NCBI RefSeq assembly: GCF_902806685.2
Contig: NC_048554.1
Coordinates: 1,550,001-1,614,000, forward strand
DNA: 64,000 nt
Direction: 5' to 3'
Origin: Maniola hyperantus
Taxonomy: Eukaryota > Arthropoda > Insecta > Lepidoptera > Nymphalidae
The position numbers were made by a program, and so were the translations under genes. The notes under the pieces are model-generated. The model did no database searches, had not been told where the DNA came from, and saw only the letters and a list, made by a program, of their open reading frames with translations. How positions within the stretch are numbered: position 1 is the stretch's first letter; each line of letters opens with the position of its first letter. This document shows, one piece after another, positions 21,503 to 33,500 of this stretch.

Positions 21503-24500
21503 CTGTGAGAAAAAACCGTATTTGAAAATCTATCTGGTCGAAATCAATAATTATCAATTTTATATCTAAACTGTTGATAAGTTACACATTATAATGTGCT
21601 TTTTTGACAAGTAACAACGTTTAGTATGTTTCTCAGTGAGTTTGGCTTGCTAACACACTGAGTCTACCGCAGGTATGAATAATATGAGATCATTGCTAGA
21701 CCACATTTGGTAAGGATAATCAAATATCATCCTTATTCCATTTAAAATAGAGTTGAAATGACTATGAAAGATAATGTTCTAACATCAGGCGTAACCCACC
21801 TTTCTGTCTTGCAACTTATTAGCGATCTGAGTACACTGAGCCTACCGCGGATGTGAATATGTGGTCATCGCCCGACCACATTGCCTAAGGATTATATTAA
21901 TAAACTAGATGATGCCCGCGACTTCGTCCGCGTGGATTTGACCTTTTAAAAATCCCGTAGGAACTCTTTGATTTTCCGGGATAAAAAGTAGCCTATGTCC
22001 TTCCCCGGGATGTAAGCTATCGCTGTACCAAATTTCGTCACAATTGGTTGAACGGATGGCCCGTGAAAGGCTAGCAGACAGACAGACAGACAGACACACT
22101 TTCGCATTTATAATATTAGTATGGATATGCGGGGACTAAATTTTAGATTATATTAAGAACTTTGTAAACTACGTACATTTAGCCAACAAAAAAGGAGATC
22201 GCCCGTGAAAGGGCCCTCTTTTGTGGCGTGCGTCGTGTCAAAACTTAATTTTTTTTAAATGTAATATTTATTTACGATTATGTTTTATAACTTTTTTTCA
22301 CTCTATTATTGAAAATATCCACAATTACAGTTAGAATCGTAAACATGCATTTATTTTAAAGAAGTATTAATTAAATATAACCTCAATATCAGCAATATAA
22401 AAAATAAGATTTCTTTATAACCAGGGTGAATAAATAGAAATCGTTTGCAGAATATAAAGAGTTAATTATTTGTCTACAAAATAAAATTAAAACCATGGTG
22501 ACATAACAATTATATTAGGGGGGGGCCCAAAGCTCCTAAGAAAATGGGCAATCTCTTTTCATTTCAAATGTCAGCCTTATTTCCTTTATAAATAGAGTTG
22601 AAATTTCTATGAAACAGAACGTAAGTTCTAACATAAGGTGTTACTCACCCTCCTGTATGTGCAGATGCCGCTTGGCGTCGCCCAGCGCGGACAGCAGGTC
22701 GAGCTTGACGCGCGTCTCCGCGGACAGCGAGCGCTCGAGATGCGCCGCACGCTCTTGTAGCGCCGCGCACGCGCCCGCAAGCCGCGGCCCGCACGCCGCG
22801 CCGCCCGCTGCGACCGCTTCTTCAGCCCGCACTTCCAGCGACCGCACCTGTTACCACGCGTAAGAAAACTGCGTGCAAACTGTATAATCCATACTAATAT
22901 TATAAATGCGAAAGTGTGTCTGTCTGTCTGCTAGCTTTTCACGGCTCAACTGTTCCACCGATTTTGACGAAATTTGGTACAGAGGTAGCTTGCAACCCGG
23001 GGAAGGACATAGGCTACTTTTTATCCCGGAAAATGTTACTACAGGATTTTTAAAAACCTAAATCCACGCGTACGAAGTCGCGGGCATCAGCTAGTAATAA
23101 AATAAAATCTTTATATTCGAAGCAACTAGGATTCAATTTGTTAGTAGACTTGCACACTTAAAAACTAATGTTAGTAACTACTACTACTATATTTGTGGCA
23201 AAAAGATAACTTAATTTTTTTTGAAATAAAAGGAAACGCGCGCGTGCCTTCATTTTTATGGTTCCGTACCTCAAAAGGAAAAAGGAACTCTTATAGGATC
23301 ACTTCGTTATCTGTCTGTCTGTTATGTTTGTCAATAATAGGGAAAAATAATCTAAAAGGTAATTCCCGTTGATCTAGAATCATGAATGGCAAATAGCAAT
23401 GTCTTATAGCATAAGTAAAAGAAAAAGTCCGAAAACCGTGAATTTGTGGTTATATCATTTAAAAAATATGTTCACGAACAAATATGTTTACTAAATCACA
23501 CATAGATGGCGCTGTCCATCATTAGCTTGCATGTTTCACGATAGGTCACCTGATCTGTGGCCTGCGCGAGGTCTTTTTGTAGCTGTGCAGCCCTGTCTCG
23601 CGCCTTCTGCAGTTCCCTGCGCATCGACGCGGAGTCCGCGTCCTGCGCGCTCCGCCGCGACCGGCACCACTCGTTTTCACACTCGCCACTGAAATCACAA
23701 ACTTTCTATGTTGATTATGTTTATAAGGAGCGATTTTCAACTACTAAGTGATCTGAGGAATTTGGACGTTTTGACAGTTTTTAATTGCAAATATGTCAAA
23801 ACGTTAAAATTCGCGGTTGAAGATTATTTTCCGATTAAAAAATCATCCCTTAACGAAATAAAGTTTAAAAATTAATATCGTTAAATTGAACTCCACCATC
23901 AACTGTCAACTCACTTGGGCGTACGGTTCACAAGCCTGGCGCGCAGCTAATGCTAATGTTACATTAGCAAGCTAATGTTACGGTTTTTTGAAAAATGAAT
24001 TGAAGTCCATCATCAGATATTAACTCACTTGGGCATCCAGTTTACGTACCTGATTTTAGCTACGGTTTTAGTTTTGGGACGTTATATAAATTTTGAGAAA
24101 CGAATTGAGGTCCACTATCAGTTATCTACTCACTTGGGCGTCCGGTTCGCGTGCCTGGCGCGCAGCAGCTGGTGCTCGGCGTTGGTGCGCGCGCGCCGCT
24201 CCTCGCTCAGGCGCCGCTCCAGCGCCACGCGCTCGCCGCTGCGCCACGTCGACACTCTGACCACCATACACACATCACATGCACCGTGCGCTATTAACGG
24301 CACTGCGAAACATCGCTCGGCACATGTTATATGTCTATGCTAATCGTAAACTCATCATTTTTGTTAGACAAAACATTCATTTTGAAAAATCGTTGATTTC
24401 ATTCTACCGCGAAATAGAAGTAATGTTGGTTTAGTTTCCAATACCTACTTGAAACAAATACTTACTTACTAGCTGGTGCCCGCGACTTCGTCCGCGTGAA

Positions 24501-27500
24501 ATTATGTTTCTAAAAATCCCGTGGGAACTCTTTGATTTTCCGGGGTAAAAAGTAGCCTGTGTCACTCTCTAGGTCTTAAACTATACCCATACAAAAATCA
24601 CGTCAATCCGTTGCACTGTTGCAACGTGATTGAAGGACAAACCAAGAAACAAAGACACTTTCGCATTTATAATAATGGTACTGATAAATTCTTAATTGTT
24701 CCTTGCCGGGAATCGAAGCTAGCACCTCCCTTTATAAGACCATAGCGCTCGCCACTGGGTCGCGTCACTGGGTGGTCGTGAAAAAAGGTAAGTATCGCTC
24801 TTTACTAATCTTTACGTCGTAATAGTAAGTAATTGTGCCTTTACTCTCAAGTCGCGCCTGTAGAACTTTCAGTTGTAAAGAAGGCGGGCCACTCACTTGT
24901 GCTGCAGCTGCGCGTGCGCCTGGCGCAGCTGCAGATGGTCGGCGCGGCGCGCGCGCTCGGCTGCGGCGGCGGCGGCCAGCGCGCGCCTCGCCTCCGTCTC
25001 GCCGCGCAGCGCCGCGGACAGCTCTGCCCGCACTCGTTTCAGCTCCTCGCTCAGCTCGCGCGACGAGCGCTAACCGGGAACCAAACATTGATATCATCAA
25101 CCCATCGCCAGCCCACTCTACTAAACACGGGCACAGTTATAAGTTATGAAACTTGTAACAAAACTTCAAGGTTCACTTATCAAATGTAGGCTAGGTGTCT
25201 ATTTTTAAATGGCATGGCCGTCATCGACATGGACCATCGTGACAGCGTGGCAAAGGGTTTAATATAATATTACAATATTTTTAAATATGTAACTCCCGAG
25301 GGTTTTAGTTAGATTTTACTTACGTAATACGATCTTTTAAAAACATCAGTTTTAGAAAATTCCCACGTTTCTTGGCGATAACTCAAAAAATTATTTTTGC
25401 AGTTACCCGCTTTTAAAAAAAAAATAGGATGACAGCATAGTCCAATGCTGCTGAAGAATTAGTTAGAACTTCACACACCGCTAAGGACATAATGTAGAAC
25501 TCTCAGACATTCGGGTTTCCTCAGTTTTCTTACCGTTAAAGCATGTAATATTTAATTGCTTAAATTGCACATACAATAACATAAAGTTACAGGGGTAGAT
25601 TTCAGTAATCTTGTTTATCATTATATTAAACCGTTTACATCTTTGTTGGGATTTAAAAGTAATTATTGATTTAAACTCACCAGTTCTCTTTCTCTCTGCT
25701 CCCGCTCTCTCGTTTCTCTCTCCTTGTCTTCTCTTTTCTCTTTCTCCTTCTCTCTGTCTCTATGACTATTATTACTGTCTTTGTTACTTTTGACAGTTTC
25801 TTTTGTACTTTCTACTTCTTTTTCTTTAACTAATATTTCTTTTGCTGGAATTAAAGAACACAGTTAAAAAAAATCATATTTATAATCTAAACATTCAAAA
25901 GGATATTTTGCAAAAGTACTAGTCTACAGTACGCGGTAGAAAATAATGTACATCGACCTTTAGAGAGAGATAGCGGATTTGTAGATTGTCTCTATCGTCG
26001 AGACCGACAAAACGTCACATAGGTATGAGTGACAGAGACAACGCTCTACAAAGCCGAAAGCTCATTCTAAAGGTCATTGTATATTGTTTTCTGCCGCGTG
26101 CTGTACACTATTCGCCAGTAGAGCTTCTAAAAATTTTCAAGGATTATTTTTACCGTGACTTGTTTGGCAAAAAAAAAAGGAAATCGGTCCAGAAACCTCG
26201 GAAAAATCGATGTACATACATAACAAAAAAACGGGCCGAATTGAGAACCACCTCCTTTTTAGAAGTCGGTTTAAAAGAAGACCAAGGTTCCTAAGACAGT
26301 TTCTCTGTATCTCCCTATGGTTTTGAATTTCCCAATACTGTCTCAGTTAAAAAAAACACACTGTATAAAGTTTTTGTATGTTTATGGTACGATTACACCT
26401 AACGAGTACAGTGGCGAGTCAGTGTCCTCGGCCGAGTACTCGGTTGGTATAAACACTTTAACGAGTGCAATTTCGCCACAATTTCTCAGCCACAGCACTG
26501 TCTCGGCCGAGTGACATTTTACTGTCTCGCTTCACTACTCGGTAGGTGTAATCGTACCACTATGCAGATACTCACTTTGTTCTGTGCTCTTATGGCTATC
26601 GCTGCTCTCCTTATCCTTATCTTTATCTCTATTCTTATGCTTTTTCCTCTCTTCTCTTACTGTACTAGCCTCTTTCTTCTCACACTTGGCAGACTTCCCA
26701 CTACCTGTGAAGAGAGAAATTTTTTAATAAGGAGTGGACTGAAAACCGAAAGGTCTACGGTTCATACCCCGCCCGTTGCACTATTGTCGTACCTACTCCT
26801 AGCACAACAAGCCTGACGCTTAGTTGGAGAGGAAAGGGGAATATTAGTCATTTAACATGGCTAATATTCTTTTTTTTAAATACAAAATTGAAAATTAAAT
26901 CCACATTTCATACTAATAACTTAAAATAACTTGACGGAGAGTAGACAACTATTCAGGAGGTATTATAATGTCACATACTCTCACGAGTCTCATGGGACGG
27001 CAATTCGACACGAGAGGAGAGAAAGTAGGCGGAGAATTAACGGCTGTACTTGCTCTCCAAGACACGTGTAATAATGTTCCTGAAAGATAATTTTCTGAAT
27101 TTTCCCTGATTTGCACAAATATGAAGTAAATGAGTATTTTTGGCCAAAGTTTTTATGGAAAAACATGTAGATGCATAAATATTATGCGCGCAAAACTCAT
27201 TACCATAAGCCTTCGATGTATGATTAGTCTACTATTTTCGAAAAAGTACCTAAAATTTGAATTTTCGCGGCCGGCTGTATCAAACCATCTTAATATTTTT
27301 ATAGGAATCCGACACCCGATGCATCACTCGGCGTAATCTGGCCCAAATACAATACTGACTCCCAAATATATTTGAATATTGGAGAAGACCTTACACTCGG
27401 CACTAATCCAAGGCAGACCATGGTGGATTTTTATGAGTTTATTTATTTATTTATACTTTATTGCACACAACAACAACACAAGTAAACATAGTAAAAACAT

Positions 27501-30500
27501 ACAAGGATCTTAATCTAAAAGCCGTAGCATGCAAAGGCGGCCTTTCGCTAAAGCGATCTCTTCCAGGCAACCATTGACAAAAGGAATCACGAAAGCACGG
27601 GTTGGTGCGGCAGCCGAAAATGGCCCTAGGTATATTATGATATTAATTATTATAAATTAGACTACATACACAGTTTATATTTGAATTAGCTGGATTTAAA
27701 TAAACATTTTTAGTTAATTTTTTAATTTGTCGTTTCCTTAAGATCTAAAACTTCATATTTAGATCAATGAATATACCTAGGTCAGATAAATATGTCCTTA
27801 TAGTGCAGTAAATAAAGCCGTTTTTTTTTGGTCAACCTCGCACTAAATTTCCGATCCAATTTCTTTTTTTTTAGGTTAAAGGTTTGTACGCACCTAAGCG
27901 GCGCTTCAGCGAGCTGCACGTCGCGGCACAGAGCGTCAAAATATCATTTCTATCATTTTGTATGGCGCATATCGCACTAGAGCGGCGCTACACAGCGCTT
28001 CACCGCGCGTTGCCGCGCGGCACGGCTGGAGAGAATATTTTGAAGCGCAGCGAAGCGACGCGCAGTGCAGTGACGCTAGTGCGACATACCCAGCGGCGCG
28101 GCGCGGCGCTTCAGTATGCGTACCTCGCTCGAATAAGATACACGCGCATCTTGTTAGGTATTTAAAGTGCAGGCCAGAATAGGCAAGATAGACCTCAAAA
28201 TAAATAACGTAGGTTTAATTTTTGGCACATGACGTGTTCCTCATGCTCTTAGAAGTAGGTATATCCTCAAAAGTCCCAACCCCTAGGATGTCGGCTTCCC
28301 CCCTTTCCCAGTGTCTAAATGAATAAATGTCTCTCCGAGCGTTATGAGAAAACATCAATGGTAAAAATAATCCTGATTAAATAACTATAATATATTATGT
28401 ACATATTATACCTACCTACTTCATCTAGGTAGAATTAATAGTTTCGGAAATATGCCTACCTATTGTTGTACTTGTGTTTATATTATACTAGCTTATGCCG
28501 GCGACGTCGTCCGCGTGGACTACACAAATTTCGAACCCCTATTTTACCCCCTTAGGGGTTGAATTTTCATAAATCCCTTTTTAGCGGATGTCTACGTCAT
28601 AATAGCTAGTTAGCTAGCCAGCATGCCAAATTTCAGCCCGATCCGTCAAGTAGTTTGAGCTGTGCGTTGATAGATCAGTCAGTCAGTCAGTCAGTCACCT
28701 TTTTCTTTTATATAGGTATTTAGATATAATATGTACCTGTGTTTACCTGCCTATTTTATATATTCTATTGCACATAAAACAAAGACATTTTGCGAAAATG
28801 CTTTTTCTAATGTAATTTCCACAAAACCTAAGGGACTAGCTGATGCCCGCAACTTCGTTCGCGTAGATGTAGGTTTTTTAAAAATCCCGTGGGAACTTTT
28901 TGATTTTCGGGATAAAACTAGCCTATGTGTAGGTACACATAGGCTACTTTTATCCTACAGGGTATAATCTATCTCAGGTATATAGGTACGAGTAGGTAAT
29001 TCCCGGAAATGTGTTCACCTATAGAAAAAATCTAAATCCACGCGGACGAAGTCGCAGGCATCATCTAGTTGCGATTTTTTCATCAAATCCTCTTCACTGT
29101 CGCTCATCTTGCGACGTTGTTGCTCGTACGCGAACGGGTATAGAAGTGACGCGCAAGTGACGCGAGCTCCCCAGGCCCCGACTCTATTAATAACAAAACT
29201 CTAAAGTTACTCCCCGACGTATTAATCAACCTCCTGGTTGTCATTTTCAACACCCTCATGGCGGGATGCTCCTTCCCCGACAGGTGGAAAGAAGCTACCG
29301 TTATAGGCATCCCCAAGCCAGGGAAACCTAGGAACCTCCCTACTAGCTACCGCCCCATTAGTTTGCTCAACACCCTTGGCAAGGTGTATGAGAAAGTCAT
29401 CCTTAATCGACTTAGGTCCGTCGTAGAGGAGAAAAACCTCCTCAACGACGAGCAATTTGGCTTTCGAACCAGACACTCATGTGTTCATCAAGTGCACCGC
29501 CTCACGGAGCACATCCTTCTCGGTTTCAACCGATTCAAAACGAGAGGTATCCCAACGGGAGCCCTCTTCTTCGATGTAGCCAAAGCCTTCGCAAGGTGTG
29601 GCACGCCGGCTTGATCTACAAGCTTTACCATCTAGGCGTGCCCGAAAGACTCGTACGTTTACTACGAGAATTTCTCACCAATCGAACTTTTCGCTACCGT
29701 CTGGATGGGACCCTATCCTCCCCAAGACCTCTCCGAGCAGGAGTCCCTCAGGGCTCCCTGCTCTCGCCACTTTTGTACGCGCTGTACACCAGCGACATTC
29801 CCAGATCCCCTCATGTTCATGTAGCCCAGTTCGCGGATGACACCGCTCTATACAGCTCCGACTTAAACTACCGGAACGTTAAAGCTCGACTCCAAAAGGC
29901 AGTCAGTAGCCTAGGCCACTGGTTCCGCCTTTGGAGGATAGAGGTTAACCCGGAGAAAAGCGCAGCAGTGCTCTTTCAAAAGTCCAAAAGGAAATCACAA
30001 TACAAACTTCGACAGACTGAAATAACTCTTTACGACCGCCCCATTCCCTGGCAAACTAATACCAAGTACTTGGGTGTAACCTTTGATGACAAGATGAGCT
30101 TCGCCGCGCACATTCGTAGAGTCCGCAAGAACGCAGCGTATGTGCTCTCCCGTCTTTACCCCATGATTTGCGCAAAGAGCAAAATGTCACTTCGACACAA
30201 AGTCACGCTATACAAAACGTGCATCCGCCCAATAATGTCTTATGCCTGTGTTGCATTTGCACACCTGCCGCCCTCCTCTCTCAAACCTCTCCAAGTCCTA
30301 CAGAATAAGTTTATGCGTACGGCCACTGGCTCCCCGTGGTACATGCGCAACGTGGACCTCCACAGAGACCTCCAACTCCCGACAATAGCTCATTACTTTA
30401 AACAGCTTTCCAAAAATTATTTTGAGAAAGCCATTAGACACCCCAACCCCCTAATAGTTGAGTCAGCGACTTACACCCCTGACCGAAACGACCCCCCAGA

Positions 30501-33500
30501 TAAAGACACCCTAAGCACGTCCTTAATGACCCCGACGATCAAATCATGACCGACAATGCACCCTATCTCGTAGGGCTACACAATTCAACCTCATCACAGC
30601 GTCTTCGCCGGCGAAGACGAGGTCCCCGATTTCTAACGTCACCCGGACGTGGGCTCACGCCACGGCCTCGGGGGCGTACGGACTAACCAACAAAACCGAC
30701 AACTCCACCCATCCCAACGTCATCCTAAGCCGTGGTCCGAGCCTCACAGGAGGCGCCCTTAGGAGGACGTTGCCCCCCGACCTCTCGAATTATTTCTTCG
30801 AGCCCTAGGGCTCACCCCCAGGCGGAGCTTCGCGCTCGCCAACGCTGTAGCGGCCAGTAGGGCCTACGCAGCATAGTCAATCCGAAACAACACAAAGACG
30901 CGAGCTGCCGCGTACTGCAGTTGTAGTGCGGTAGGCACCGTCGAGCGGCCTGAGGTGACGCGTTCTGCAGTCGGACTGAAGCGCCGCGCCGCGCCGCTCA
31001 GGTGCGTACAAACCTTAAGGGTTACTTATACTGACAATAAAATCACAAAATGCTGACAGATACCGGTGGAGCTTCGATCGCAATCTTGAAGGAACGTTTT
31101 TGGCCGATATCTCGAAAACTATCCACTTTAGGGTAAAAATTATACAAACCATTATTGTAGAGAATAAAATTTTGCATCTTTTGTTTCCTGTAAACTTTTT
31201 TGTAAAACTTACCGTTTACGATTTATGGCCGATTTAATGAACCGGTTTTTCCAATATTTTAAAAGTTATCGGCCGAAATAGAAACACCGGTTCATTCAAT
31301 CGGTCATAAATCGTAAACGGTAATTTTTACAAAAAAAGTTTACAGAAAACAAAAGATGCGAAATTTTATTTTCTACAATAATAGTCTGAATTACTTTTGC
31401 CCTAAAGTGGATAGTTTCCGAGATATCAGCCAAAAACTTTCCCTCAAGATTGCGATCGAAGCTCCACCTGGATCTGTCAGCATTTTGTCATTTTATGGTC
31501 AGTAAGTGACCCCTAAACCTAAAAAAAAAAGAAATTGGATCGGAAATTTAGTGCGAGGTTAAATGCTCTATTTACTGGACTATTCACTAAAATAGATTTT
31601 TCTAACTACATCGGTAAGGAAAATATGAAAATGTGATGAAAATACTCAAAATTTAAATTAGAGAAAATCATTAGAATCGACGCACACCGCCGCGCTGTAT
31701 GAAAGATAAGTAATTTAATTTAAATTACAAATTCAAACCTAACTTGTAAATTAATTTGATACGGCCGGAAACATTTATTGTTATTGGGCTGACGAGGTTA
31801 ACCCTTTGACGATACAATGCTGTAAAATCCAAAATGGAAAAGCCCATAGTCACTATTTTTAGGGTTCCGTACCTCAAAAGGAAAAACGCAACCCTTATAG
31901 GTTATAGGTAAACGCAACACTTTGTTGTCTGTCTGTCTGTCGGTCTGTCAAGAAACCTACAGGGTGCTTCCCGTTGACCTAGAATCACGAAATTTGGCAG
32001 GTAGGTAGATCTTACAGCTGGCATTTGAGGAAAAATCTAAAAACCGTGAATTTGTGGTTACATCACACAAAAAAAATTAAATTGTGGTCATGGACATGAA
32101 CTAATAATTAGTATTTTCAATTTTCTAAGCAAGATAATTATATCAAGTGGGATATCATATGAAAGGTCTTGGTCCTGGGCATTCTAAAACACATTTTTAT
32201 TTATTTTTATGCATCATAGTTTTTGAATTATCGTGCAAAATGTCGAAAAAATACGACTGAAGGAACCCTCGTTGCGCGAGCCTGACTCGCACTAGGCCGG
32301 TTTTTTGAATGTGCTTTCACATCCAATAAATATTGATTTTGGTATAATATCCATCAAACGAAAATGTCAATTATACTAAAAGGGATTTGAATATATTTTT
32401 TCAAAATAGAGAACTAAATCTAAAAGAAATAAAAAGGAAAATAGCAGACTACTAGGCAAGCCAAAATCTTCAAAGCCCCTTTAATTTGATATTATATTAA
32501 TTATATATTTTTTTGATATAATAATTGAATGTTTTTGTAGGAAGACTTCATAGTGGTGTCAATGAAGCCTTTTCGTTGGGAGTCCTCAGAAACAGCTGCA
32601 TGACGGAGCACAACGGAGAATTTTCTTAACCCTAAAATTTTCAAAAAATCGTTCCTATCGATCGATCGACCCATCCCGTGGCCATCTTCATGATCAGACT
32701 TGACCAAATCACATTTTAATATTAAACTGTTACCTTCTAAACAAAGAAATAACGTTTTTTTTGAAAATTTCCCATAGGTGTTTAGAGGTCATTTGATACT
32801 TTTGATAGCATTTGACTTACTCTATAACCTTTCAAAGAGAATAGACCGTAACGTGTTACTGGCCATCATTTGTATAAATATCATACATCATCATCATCAT
32901 CATCATTAACCAATAGACGTCCACTGCTGGACATAGGTCTCTTGTAGGGACTTCCACACGCCACGGTCTTGCGCCGGCTAGATCCAGCGGCTCCCTGCGA
33001 CTCGTCTGATGTCGTCCGTCCACCTAGTGGGACCACTATTTTTGAACCATATGTATATCATACATATTGTTCAAAAATATTAAAAATTATTTCCCCGCTT
33101 CAAAAGGTTTCTGATTTTAAATAGGTAGGTATAAAAAACAAAAATTTAAAAAAAAACATCAAAATCTGGCTGACGGCTTCATTGACTTTACATGCGGATT
33201 TTTGTTTTGCGATCTACATGTCGCTTTACCACGATTAGCCGGCTGTTATCAGTTTATTCATAACTAGCTTAGCTTCATACGCGTGGACTACACAAATTTC
33301 AAACCTCTATTTCACCCCCTTAGGGGTTGAGTTTTCAAAAAAAAACCTTTCTTAGCGGATCCCTACGTTATAATAGCAATCTGCATGCTAAATTACAGCC
33401 CGATCCGTCCAGTAGTTTCAGCTGTGCGTTGATAGATCAGTCAGTCAGTCAGTCACCTTCTCCTTTTTAACCGACTTCAAAAAAAGGAGGAGGTTCTGAA

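Larger units (their letters stand above)
27806..31577. mobile_element. Old fold-back element, host of nested insertions
   Basis: The ends CAGTAAATAAAGC (27806) and GCTCTATTTACTG (31577) are inverted, and further in AACCTCGCACTAAATTTCCG pairs with CGGAAATTTAGTGCGAGGTT. The right half contains the hairpin at 31019-31515. The left arm is split by a Harbinger-like MITE at 27880-31015. Confidence 0.65.

Noticed and set aside
24833..25189. Plus-strand frames of 104-118 codons
   Set aside because: They are antisense shadows of GC-rich macoilin exon 10, which matches the family in the other strand.
25611..25793. Hydrophobic plus-strand frame rich in Leu and Ser
   Set aside because: It is the complement of the Lys/Glu/Arg-rich macoilin exon 9.
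27884..28182. Frames of 74-93 codons, repeated at 62494-62897
   Set aside because: Both sets lie in the two copies of the Harbinger-like MITE; the repetition comes from the element and not from a gene family.
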